NCBI RefSeq assembly: GCF_014529535.1
Contig: NC_050736.1
Coordinates: 4,154,001-4,218,000 of the forward strand
DNA length: 64,000 bases
Origin: Bradysia coprophila
Lineage: Eukaryota > Arthropoda > Insecta > Diptera > Sciaridae
Reading direction: 5' to 3'
The position numbers and the translations under genes were made by a program. A model generated the notes under the pieces. That model saw only the letters and a program-made list of their open reading frames with translations. It searched no databases and was not told the DNA's origin. Of the stretch, positions 1 to 10,069 are shown in pieces (position 1 is the stretch's first letter; each line of letters begins with the position of its first letter).

Positions 1-552
1 GATAAAAAGCCAGCCGTTCGATGTAGTTGTAAGTTTAGTATTACATACGAGCAAACACTACACTTAGAATAGGATTACGTAGTTGACATCTTCCTTAAAA
101 AAATTATTACCTACTGCACCCAAAGTTATTATAATTTCGTGTTCGTATATGTATATGTGGAAAATGTCAGCAATTTTAATGTTCAAACGGCAAAATATGC
201 TGCAAGAAAACCATTAAGAATCACCTGTTTTATATTTTATTCCTAGTTTAACGATGAAAATGCAACGATTTGTGAAACGTTGGTCCAAATCGATTGTGAA
301 TTGAAGAGAAACGAAGAAAACTCAGATGGGTGTTCGCCAAATTATTACACTTCCGAACTTGCGAGAAAAAATCGACTACGTCAATTCCAACCGAACAACC
401 AACCCGAAAAAATTGTCAATTTCTTCCTCATAAACAGTTTTTGTCCATTAATTTCACAAAACTATATCGAACGAATTGTATTTTCACATTGGGCTCAATC
501 GAAATATGAATATCTCCAATATTCGTCGGTGACATGTACAACATCAAACTGA
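1..552 (+). CDS. 3' end of an unidentified, probably secreted, cysteine-containing protein (partial)
   Basis: Only the gene's tail is in the window. The last exon runs from 247 (after a tttattcctag acceptor) to the TGA at 550-552. It encodes about 101 residues with scattered cysteines (ATICET, QIDCEL, DGCSPN, NSFCPL, VTCTTSN end). Bases 1-28 are open in a compatible phase (ending QPFDVV) and are followed at 29 by a gtaagt donor, so they are probably the end of the previous exon and 29-246 a small intron. A polyadenylation signal AATAAA lies at 611-616, about 60 nt past the stop. I do not recognise the family. Cysteine spacing and the lack of a lysine-rich or domain-like core would suit a small extracellular protein, but that is inference. 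It may be of the same general kind as the gene at 6047-8141, though no clear alignment is visible. The 5' part lies outside the window. Confidence 0.45.
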
Positions 553-1259
553 AAATTTTTCCACCTTTAACAAATCAACAAATAACCGGTTTTAAGCAAC
601 AATTATCACCAATAAAACTCGTTTAAATCATCATTGCTACATAGATAGGACACACTGAATTTCACAAAGAATGTTTTTAACCACAATTAATCAGCCTTTT
701 CATCAATACGAAAACTTTCAATTCAACATCCCTTTGATAGTGAAAAAACCGATTCAACCAACAGCAGCCATTTTGAATTTTTTGTAGTGGTATTTGTATT
801 GGTATTGTATTGGTATTGGTATAACGACTAGTAGATTTTTTCGTGTTTGTTGGTTGAAGTTGTATGTACTGTAAAATATCGGTGATACCTTTCAGAGCAT
901 TACCAACAATACCACATTTGCAGCGAAATGTTTTGAACCGTGTCATAATTAACGTTGAATATACCACTAGTTCTCCAATTAAATTAACAAAAATCTGATT
1001 CGTTTTGTTAAAAAAAAAAACTTTGAAACGGGGAGCATAATGTTAAGCTGAAATTTTGATCACCTAGCGAAAACCTTGTCAAATAAATCGGCAAACTTCT
1101 TAAATTCAAATTTAACCGATTTTTGGAATATAATTAAAAATTCCGGATCGCAGAATTAATTCTAATCGTTTCAAATGTTTTTTTTTAATACAATCAGAAA
1201 TTAATTTATTTAATTGGAGTAGTAGCGTTTCATTGCATTTCGTTCAAAAAAAATGTCAC
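553..1259. other. Intergenic, AT-rich; only a simple repeat seen
   Basis: There is no supportable gene after the AATAAA at 611. The stretch contains a short imperfect GGTATT/TATTGGTAT simple repeat at about 787-824 and A- and T-runs. The reverse-strand open frame over this region is low complexity and is not believed. Confidence 0.5.
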
Positions 1260-2900
1260 ACCCCAGATTATTGGGAGTTTTTTCTTCTCCTTCGTTGATG
1301 AAGAATTGCAAAGTGTTTGGTGCGGCATGCAGTTGTATTGAGCAGAAAAATTCATTCGTATGCGTAAATGAGCAATATTTCTCTAACATTTGCTATACGT
1401 ACACACAGAGTCGGTGAGATAGTGGTGTATAGAAATGTACGAAAGGATTGGTATATCTACAGTAAGTATATCATAATTTGACCAACAAATTTCAGAAGCA
1501 AAGTTTTAACAAGATATATCGAGTTTTGAATATACGCAAAGACTTCACTGTTGCCTATGAGGTAAGGCGGGTAAGGCAAAATAAGAAGAATGTAATTTCA
1601 CTTGCATTATTTGCATTTAGAAACATAAAATTTCCACCGTGGTCACTTAATAGGGGCAGGAAACCATTTTATAGTGAATACAACTTTAGGCAGGTGTCTC
1701 TATGATTTACGTTTTACGCGCAAAATTCAATTTTAGTACGAAAACAATAGGATTATTTGGAGTTTTTTTCCTTCGTTGATGAAGAACTACAAAGTGTTAG
1801 GTGAGCTGCGGGAATTCAGTACAAAAATTTTGTGACATTGGAGAGCTCGTCGATGTTTAGAACCGCTCGATAAAACTTTTAAGATACTGCCATTTTTCTC
1901 GAAAATCACAAAATTTGCAAAATTTTAATCATAAAATAATGTACATCTACTAATTTAGTCGAGATATCGAAAGCTACATGTAAGTTCTTCGCTTCCGGTT
2001 TGTTCCCCTTCCTTTTTTATTTAAATTAAATCTATCGTCGCTTAGCACAAAATAATTATCGAAAATTAATTGCATTTAAATCCGAATGAGACAACTTTTA
2101 TGAATCATGAATGATATGAATCATAAACGAATGTTATTCAGCATATATGGGGTCTCTGACTTCACACAAAATTGAATTTTTAATGAATTCCCGCAGCTTT
2201 TTCAGAAAAACTCATTCCTATGCGTAAATGAACAATATTTCTCTTACATTTCATATTCGTACACAGAGTCGGTGATATAGTGGTGTATATAAACTAAAAT
2301 GACTGAGAGAAATGTACGAAAGTATTGGTAAATCTACAGTGAGTATATCATATTTTGACCAACAATTTTCAGAAGCGAAGTTTTAACAAGAAACATGGAA
2401 TTTCTATGACAGAATTATCACTTTTTCTCTTTATACCGGTTTTGAATATACTAAAAAAGTCACTGTTGCCTATGAGGTATACCGGTAAGTTGCACGCACA
2501 TTTCTTAATCGAATAGGTTTCAAGTTATGGTCTTTTTTTGAACGAGCGCAAAATAAGTGAATGTAATTATCTCGCATAAGTTGCATAGAAGCATAAAATT
2601 TGCACCTTTGTTTATAATACGTGAATAGTTATTTATGTCACAGGTCACTAAATGGGGTAGTTTCAGCAAAAGAAACACAGCATATAACCATTTTATCTAG
2701 CTAGAACGATAATTTCCAATTTATCCCTCTGGCGTATTTTCGTTTATCTCGGTAAACCTGTTCTCGGCAGATGTAAAGGTACATGAAACTCTTGCCAAAA
2801 TTGTCACGTCTCGATAACAATTTTGGGAAGAGGTGCATAATCTTATATTATTGTGAATACAATTTAAAACAGGTGCCTCAGATGATTTACATTTTTTGCC
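1260..2900 (+). repeat. Diverged tandem segmental duplication (about 0.5-0.7 kb units)
   Basis: Two direct copies can be followed by eye in the same order. Copy A is about 1260-1740 and copy B about 2160-2900. Shared landmarks are: ATGCGTAAATGA(G/A)CAATATTTCTC (about 1358 and 2220), ACACAGAGTCGGTGA (1403, 2261), GAAATGTACGAAAG with TATTGGTA/ATTGGTATA (1431, 2308), AGTATATCATA followed by TTTGACCAACAA (about 1465, 2342), CACTGTTGCCTATGAGGTA (1546, 2460), and GTGAATAC plus CAGGTG and TGATTTAC (1674, 2852). An extra short copy of the TCCTTCGTTGATGAAGAA motif sits at about 1770. Copy B carries insertions. No coding capacity is conserved between copies, so this looks like a non-coding duplication. 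Confidence 0.75.
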
Positions 2901-3024
2901 CTCGAGATTGGCTCTACACACTCAGACGCTACTGAGGTCGAAAACACATAGTAAGCGGAAATTTCCAATTTCAGTCAGAGAAATGATAACAACGCAACGA
3001 CATATGTCATTATTTCTCTATTTT

Positions 3025-3232
3025 ATGAACGAAAACAACGCACTGTCAAGCACCGAAGCTGACTTTGACATCACTCAATTAGAAGGCCAAACACACACCT
3101 GTTGACTATTTTTTTTTTAAATTTTTGAAAGCCATTGTATGAAAAAGAATAGCTAACTTGGATCGGTTCGGTCCTCTATCTGAGTGATGTCAAAGTCAGC
3201 TTCGGTGCTAGACAGTGCGTTGACGAAAACAA
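3025..3232. repeat. Foldback (inverted repeat with about 50-bp arms)
   Basis: The arm at about 3025-3080 (core GCACCGAAGCTGACTTTGAC) is repeated in inverse at about 3178-3230 (core GTCAAAGTCAGCTTCGGTGC) with very few mismatches. The spacer is about 100 bp and includes a T-run. This is a typical non-autonomous foldback/MITE shape. The open frames overlapping it are by-products of the palindrome. Confidence 0.75.
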
Positions 3233-3490
3233 TTTCACGAATTCATCAAATGATTACATTAGATCAACTTCAGGTACATCGCGTATCTAATGAAATGTGG
3301 ATCTCGAAAGTTTACAGTAATTTGACAATTGGCATGGCCTTGGAACAGATGTTCGTTATTAACATACCGAAACAGGGGACCAATTATGAATATTTAGGAC
3401 ATTTTTTGATGCTGTTGAAATTGGTTTTCAATCATCGTATCATCCATTACCCATTAGTTCTTATCCAAATAGCTGTTTTCAAAACATGTG

Positions 3491-3691
3491 TTTAAACAAA
3501 GCACCTAGCAGGGTAATATAGATTTTTACACGTCAAATAGAGTAGTATTTTGATACCAATAATACCATTAGCAGCCTTAATGGTAATTTTGCAATGACAA
3601 TTTGAAAAAAAAGGTATAGAAATATTCGCATTCTTCGATTAAAGTACTACTTTATTTTTTTCTATTACCCTGCTAGGTGCTTTGGTTTAAA
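3491..3691. mobile_element. MITE with about 28-bp terminal inverted repeats
   Basis: The left end, TTTAAAC then AAAGCACCTAGCAGGGTAAT (about 3491-3518), is mirrored at the right end by ATTACCCTGCTAGGTGCTTT then GGTTTAAA (about 3664-3691). The element is about 200 bp and non-coding. The palindromic TTTAAA at both borders may be part of the TIR or a target duplication; which one cannot be decided from a single copy. Confidence 0.8.
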
Positions 3692-4224
3692 TGGAAATTT
3701 TGAGCAATGTATGTGAGATTTCGAGAAACATCTAGTATCACGTCGGTTCTGTAATAATTTCCACAATTTTGTTGATTTTTTTAGTTAATCTATGCAACCA
3801 ATTCGGTTCGGTTGTGTCGTTTCAGCATATCTATATTTTCGTGTAGTTATTTTACTACATGTATTCACTAGTGACAAAACGTAAAGCCACCCAAATGAAG
3901 TATGAGAAGGTTCACTTTTCGCAGCGTTATTGCAGAAAATACATTATTAGGCTCTAGATGTGTAATTATGAAACGAGATAGCATCTAAAGTTCGCAGTTT
4001 TCGAACATTATGATGGTGATGAGAGGTTTTTCGCTAAAATACACCTTTTGACACAAGTTACCAACGTTTTTCCTAAACGACGCCGGAAAGACGAAGTCGC
4101 ACGGTGCGTAAATACCTCTTTTGTTGTCTTAAACGAGCCTTAGTTTTCTTAATATACTCATTTTCCTGTTTCCATTGAAATTGATAGAAATGAGAAATGA
4201 GACAAACTTGAAGAGATTTGCTAA

Positions 4225-4425
4225 CCTGTCACAGACGGCAAGCATAATAACAGTTTTACTATCTGATTACTTCATTTGATCGAAGATTTTCAGAGATTGA
4301 TTTCAGAAATCTTTTACTTCAATTGTTTTGAACATGCTTTTTGCTATATAAGACCTCTTTAGTCATAGCTTGTCGTTTATTAATACTGTCGTTGTCGATA
4401 ACAGATGGCAGCCGTCTGTAACAGG
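4225..4425 (+). mobile_element. piggyBac-like MITE, family 1, full-length copy (201 bp)
   Basis: The terminal inverted repeats CCTGTCACAGACGGC (4225-4239) and GCCGTCTGTAACAGG (4411-4425) match at 14 of 15 positions as reverse complements. CTAA flanks both ends (4221-4224 and 4426-4429), which fits a 4-bp TTAA-type target duplication. The interior contains the family landmarks ATCTTTTACTTC, GCTATATAAG and GTTGTCGATAACAGATG. It has no coding capacity. Related copies lie at 43369-43565 (+) and 37815-38017 (-), with fragments elsewhere. Confidence 0.85.
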
Positions 4426-4619
4426 CTAATATGCTTGTCATCTGTAAAGGGATTTGATCAAAATGCCAGCAGTATTTTATGGCACTCATGCTCTAGACCA
4501 ATAAACCACCATTTTAACATTATGAAAGTGATTTCCTTCTTACTTGTACTTCCGGTAGCTCATAGCTTTAAATTTTCTAAAGGACAAAGTTTTGAGGCCA
4601 ATACAACCTTTCAAAAAAC

Positions 4620-4790
4620 GATCATTCAAATTCATCTGCTATCAACAACGATGACAAAACATACGATGATATCTGGCAAGTGTTTTCTTATATAGCAAGG
4701 GACATAGCAAGACTTCAGAAGTAAAAGATTTGAATCAAACACTAAGCGACGCATAAAACAAAAGAAGTAACAGATCTGATCGTTGTATTG
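4620..4790 (-). repeat. Diverged family 1 MITE fragment, reverse orientation
   Basis: Read on the minus strand it shows the family landmarks in order: GAAGTAA near 4765, AAAAGATTTGAA near 4724, CTTATATAGCAA near 4690, and CATCTGCTATCAACAACGATGA near 4635. Clean terminal repeats are no longer visible. Confidence 0.55.
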
Positions 4791-6046
4791 TGATACTTTG
4801 GTCGAGCGATTTTCAAATAGTATTTTAATAATGTAACAAACATCTACCAGTGACATAATTTCCCATTTATATTTAGCATATATACCGATCATCAGAGACA
4901 CCTCCTCAATTGCTACAACCATTAATTCGAATCACATAATCTCTGATTATCAAATGGAATGCATGCATGTTATACACAGTGTGCGTCTGTTTTTATGACT
5001 TCATTGTCTGGTTCACTATTTAAATATTAATTTTTATTGTTGTATATCAATAGTTTACGGTGTGAAAGTAATAGCAAAAAATGCTTCGTACAATTTTTCC
5101 TAATGTGACACCGTTCTGTGCTGACGATTTTCAATTTTTTCCCTCTTGGCGATGAAGTTGTTTTTGGAATATGAAAATATAATTTAAATGGACGAAAAAA
5201 AAACGCACAGAAAGAATTAGTTAAATGTGCGTTCACACGCAAAACCTTTGGGACAATTTCAGGAGATAGACTTGGATAGTGTGCTGTGCATCTAAAATGG
5301 TCTGTACTCTCTAGCGAATATTATTTCCAATTTTCATTCGTTTCAGTTCGTAATAATTTCGAAAGCAAAAAATATGAATTATGGAGCGGCTAAATTTAAT
5401 AATGATTTCATTGTGCGATCGACCGACCAAGGTTTGGTTCAAGAAAATATAATCTACTCTTTGCGATACAAATTGCAGACGTACACTATATACAACTTCC
5501 GAGTTATCATTTCCATTAATTAAATTAATGGAACAACAATTTGAGAAATTTCGATAGTTGATGTTGCTGACATATTTTTGTAGTGTAGTGGATCTAAAAG
5601 AAATTTGACCATCAAAACCGAGAGGAATATATTTTTTTGTGATTTATTGTCTCTGGGGCTATGTTGTGCGACATTAATTGCTACAATAGAACGAATATTT
5701 CACGGCAGTACAATCCATAATAAATTTTGCTGGTTTGTTGAGAGGATCACAGAATTTATCGAATTGATACCAGTAGAACGACTGCTTCCTCTTATCAAAA
5801 CTGAATGATTATGTTCGTTAGCTTTTCGCATAAGCGGATTTCAAAATGATTAACCTCTTCTACCTAATGTGCTGACCGGACCCGCAGTTCGTAATACATT
5901 ATGCGAGCTGCGTGTGAATAGAACTTAATTTAGAAGCGAAAGTGGAAACATTTATGTCGAAAAAGCAATGTTCCGCATTCGAAAGTGGTATTTGTACAAA
6001 CACAGTACTGGTTCACCGGCCGATTTGTCCAATAGGTAGCGAGAAA
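4791..6046. other. Intergenic / 5' flank of the next gene, nothing definite
   Basis: No coding exon or recognisable RNA gene was found. Short open frames here are AT-rich and lack splice or start context. The 3' part presumably includes the promoter and 5' UTR of the gene starting at 6047. Confidence 0.4.
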
Positions 6047-8141
6047 ATGCAGTTAATCAAATCAACTGTCTACCTAACACTGTTTATTGTGAGTTACCTG
6101 TTGTTAATCTATTTACAACCATCGGATATGAATAGAACAAAAATTCTAAAAAAAATATTTTCATTTCAAGATTAGCGTTGAAATGTTGGGATGGAACAAA
6201 AGCAAAGTGCAATCACCGTGTAGTAAAAATAGGCATGTTTATTATTCGATTATAAGGCTGCAGATTCAATTGAATCCGAATCGATTGAAATTCTATTATC
6301 TATTTTCAGCAATAAATTGCTATCCATATTGAATATACTGTGCAATAACACACAGACGACATCGATTCAACAGCGAGATGCATGCTATGGATGTTTTTTT
6401 CGAGCAGGAAATCTACCACCGGGTAACGTACAGTTGGTGTCATTGAGTCAGTGCGCCACAATTTACTTAAACAACACCACATATCAACAGTGTGCTGCAC
6501 AATTACAGGTTCGTTTATATTTCTCTGGAATAACATAGCATAATTCAATTATATGTGACAAAAGGGACGGAACGGATTGGTATTAGAAACGCTTTATCAT
6601 CTGCTATCGACGCGATGATTAAAAATAAGCGAAAATTTCTAGTTTGTGCGAACTAATATAGGTAAACCTCTGGGAAATGCAAAGAAGTAAGAGATTTTAC
6701 ATGCGAGTCAAAAATAGTTCTTTTCATCGAACTTCAAGAACTTTCGACGGCCTTAACATTTAAAATCCACTACAAAACTCGGGATAAAAGTGAAAAGTCA
6801 CGTGTTTGTGTGTTTATTGACCTCGACTTCGCCTTGGATCAACAATGTTCATACGACAACTTTTTATTCGTTGCTATGTAAATAGTCTCAAAACGCAAGG
6901 GAGAAAATAGTTATTTTCTTACTTCAGATGGAACTTTTGGGTGACTTTATTGTGAAATAGCTATAAAAATGGAGAAAATAGGAAGCGATGGCAGCAATTC
7001 GCTCGAGTTTCCTATTTCTTCCCGTGGTGAACACATAATTTTTCATTTGTACGTGACGTGAATAACCGTTTTTATCCATGAAACAAACAGATCGATTTGT
7101 TTCACTATTTTTCAAAACAAGAGGTGACGTAATATAAATTTTCTCACTTGAACTGTCATCACAGAGAGCGTCAACAAAACGACATCTTCTGACCGGAATG
7201 GTTGGAGTGGAATAGAGTGGATAAAAATGGTGTGTTGATCTCGAAAAGAAATGTGGAAGCTATGTACGTTTTGGGTATGAAGTCTACTTTTCTTCGCTTT
7301 GTGAACAAATAACTATTGTTATTCTTCAAGTACTAATGCCAATGAGGCGGTAGTTTGAACAAACGAAGTAAATAAGAGACTTAATGATTTATGTCGCAAC
7401 ACACTTGGCTTTGGTATGAGATTAAATTAGTGGGGTCAAATTAGTCAACGCAAAAATATTTGAAAACTCAAGTCGCTCTGATTGGTGTAAATTTCAAGGA
7501 TTTATTATTTGTTATTCAATGCACCTCCATGTTTCTGTTTCGAATAGAAGAGAAGAAAATATGATTTTTGCTCTACACTCTCCCCTTGTTGTTACTTGAT
7601 TTTTCAACGAAAGATAAACGATTCAATTCATAATTTTCATACTATTTAGAATGTTGTTAACGGCTTCCGACCGACACCCGTTTCCTCAACAACTATATGC
7701 TACACCGGCTATTGCGAATTCGTACGTTGCATTCGGATGATCAATGCAAATAATCTGGTATGAAACGAGTGCACCATTTAAACACTGTTCATAACTAATT
7801 CCACACACAAAATGCAACTATAAATACAGATCGATAGCTGTTTTATGCTCAATTTAGTCAACCGTGACTTTACGAATCCCGTATCACGACAAGCGTTCTA
7901 CACAAACACGACCAGTTGCATATTGGCGAGAGCACGTTGTAATGCTTACAACCCTATTACTGGCGAACTACAGCAGCAACAACGTTTCTCGTCACAGAAT
8001 TATTTATTCAATTCGTTGCAAGTGGCACCGAATGGCGATTTGCGCATCGTTTCATTTCCAGGTACAACTGGGGTTGCAGAATTCTTTTGTTCGACACGAT
8101 CGTCATTGGAACAGGCTACATATGGTGATGCGGTTTGTTAA
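6047..8141 (+). CDS. Predicted small secreted cysteine-rich protein (four exons, about 204 aa)
   Basis: Proposed exons: 6047-6088, 6356-6508, 7650-7757 and 7830-8141, all in phase 0, with donors GTGAGT, GTTCGT, GTATGA and AG acceptors. Exon 1 (MQLIKSTVYLTLFI) is a hydrophobic signal-peptide-like start. The mature part begins near QQRDACYGCF and has many cysteines (CYGC, SQCATIY, QQCAAQL, ICYTGYCEFVRC, DSCFML, TSCILARARC, EFFCS, DAVC end) plus NNT and TNTT N-glycosylation sequons. This pattern suits a disulphide-bonded extracellular protein. Exons 2 (3' end), 3 and 4 are well supported by phase. The 5' end is less sure: the better pyrimidine-rich acceptor at 6309 gives an out-of-phase join with exon 1, so I used the weaker acceptor at 6355. 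AATAAA overlaps the stop (8141-8146). I do not recognise the family, and no function is claimed. Confidence 0.6.
6775..6870 (-). repeat. Copy of the GAGGCGAAGCCGAGG palindromic repeat family (reverse)
   Basis: The minus strand reads TTGATCCAAGGCGAAGTCGAGG, then GTCAATAAACACAC, a GTGACTTTTCACTTTTATCCCG motif and AGTTTTGTAGTGG. This matches the better copies at about 32650-32770 and 35125-35840. Confidence 0.6.
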
Positions 8142-9119
8142 ATAAATATTATTTGTTGTAGGAAAGTTTACGGTGTTTTTCGTTCTCATTTTTAATTTAT
8201 TGATAATCGTATGCACAACAATTGACAATAACATTTTGATTATATGAACGAAAAATGATATAATAGAAAAGGAAGTGTCGTATGCATCTAGAAACTACGT
8301 ACGAAGGGAAAGAGTTCACCTGTATTTCCGAACAGGTCAGTTAAGCGATTGAAAATTGAATATATGCAAACAATATCCACTCATACAGTGAACGTAGTTC
8401 TAAAGGGCGTGGGCGTATTATACAAATCACGACAAAGCAAATAACGTCTATCTTCGGACGTCTTAGCGATGTTGTTAAGGGCATAAGATTTTCAGTTCGA
8501 TCAAAACCCTTTAGGATCAACATGGTCCGGGGAGCACGGACCTGGTACATTGATCTCCAATGGACCTTTTTTGCGAATTCAGTAGTTTGATTATGAAAAG
8601 ATCAAACATGTTTTGACTTGACATCTAGAATATGTGCTTCTATGGGTAGATCATAGATGGAGCAACTAGAAACGATATGTCGATATGGCCTATTAACTAT
8701 TAGCAAAGTATTTCGACCTTCATATCGTAATGTGGAAACATGTCAAAAATTATTAAATGTCTAATAGCGAACACTAAGTGATTGGAAATAGTCAGGAAGG
8801 ATTAATCACCTCGTGGATGGAACCCGTAACCCTTGGTATATTACTTCAACGCTGCACAGATTGAACCACCTGTCTAAATCATACCCGTTGGATTTACGTT
8901 TAGTGCATGTGTACTTTTTGAACATTGAGTTCAATAAAATATCTGCGCTCTTGAAACTGTACCGGCTAAACAGTCTTTCGTTCTTTGTCAATTGTTGACA
9001 TGTAGGTTTTGTAAATTTCGGGAAACCAAAGATAATCGTATATAGCACTAGACGTGTGGATGTTCCACAGGTCGAGTGTGACAAAATTATTTTACTCAAC
9101 TTAGTGACAAAAAGTGAAA

Positions 9120-9240
9120 CTTTCGTTGACTTTTTTGAGAGTAACTCGGTGATAAATGATTTTTAGGTGTGCACACGATGTGTAATCTACACATATAATG
9201 CCCACTCGGTGGCATAAGTAACTATTTTTTTTAATCAATA
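9120..9240 (+). repeat. Fragment of the AACTCGGTGATAAATG foldback family
   Basis: It shares TTTCGTT(G)A(G)CTTTTTTGAGA, AACTCGGTGATAAATG and ATTTTTAGG with about 35337-35400. It shares the CACACGATGTGTA and ACTC-GG-GGC hairpin core with the better copy at 53288-53420. Confidence 0.55.
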
Positions 9241-10019
9241 TGAAAATTGCAAAAACCTGTCGTTGTAGTTGAATTGTTGAATTTTTGGAGAAGGCAGGTG
9301 AAAATTACAACAAAAAAAAATGTTTTTTGATAACTAGGTCATTCTTAAGTGACATTAATAAAATGCTAATTTTACGCCTTTAAAAATTCAATTTTTTATC
9401 GCGTGCAAAGCCACTATTTTATATGCTTTATTATCACGTAATTGCACTACAAATGGAAAAATAGGTAGTAATGTAACGTACTGAGAAAGTAGAATTCTAC
9501 CCGTTCGTTGGTTAGTTATTTAGCAACGGTAATTAACAGACTCAAATGAAATAAGATAGATTTAGGTATAGGTCAGGTAAAGAATTAAATATCTCCTACA
9601 TCAATTACGAAGTGACATTGACAATCTGCTTGATAATGTAATGTTAATAATAGTGAATGTGAGAATGAATTTAGTTCACACAAGCAAAAAATTTGTCTTG
9701 TGAGAATGATGCTTTTGTCGTCATAAAATAATCTAAGACAAACCACATAACATGTCCTATATCAGATAATGTATTACTGACATAGCATTGTATTGTAGAA
9801 GACATCAACAATAATGTGGTTTCGCTACATGAAACGAATTCGAAACGGATAAAATTTGATGCAAGTTTGATTCCGAGACCTCGGAAATATGTGTTTCGTT
9901 CCTTCGAGTTTGACATAAAAGAAGAAAGCTCCATTTCCGGAATTCAATTTTTTTTTCAAAACAACAGTCGAAGGTTTCTTTACTAGAGTATCGTTTAGTG
10001 ATTGATAGATAACACTAGC

Positions 10020-10069
10020 TGAGCTCTTATTTTTTGTCATCGTTGTCGACAACAGATGACTAGCTGTTA
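10020..10069 (+). repeat. 3' fragment of the family 1 MITE
   Basis: It reads GAGCTCTTATTTTTTGTCAT, then CGTTGTCGACAACAGATGAC and TAGCTGTTAAA. This corresponds to the right-hand third of the copies at 4225-4425 and 43369-43565. Confidence 0.55.

Noticed and set aside
3184..3495. 103-codon open frame (MMSKSASVLDSAL...)
   Set aside because: Its start lies in the arm of the foldback at 3025-3232 and its end in the TIR of the MITE at 3491, so it is a by-product of repeats.
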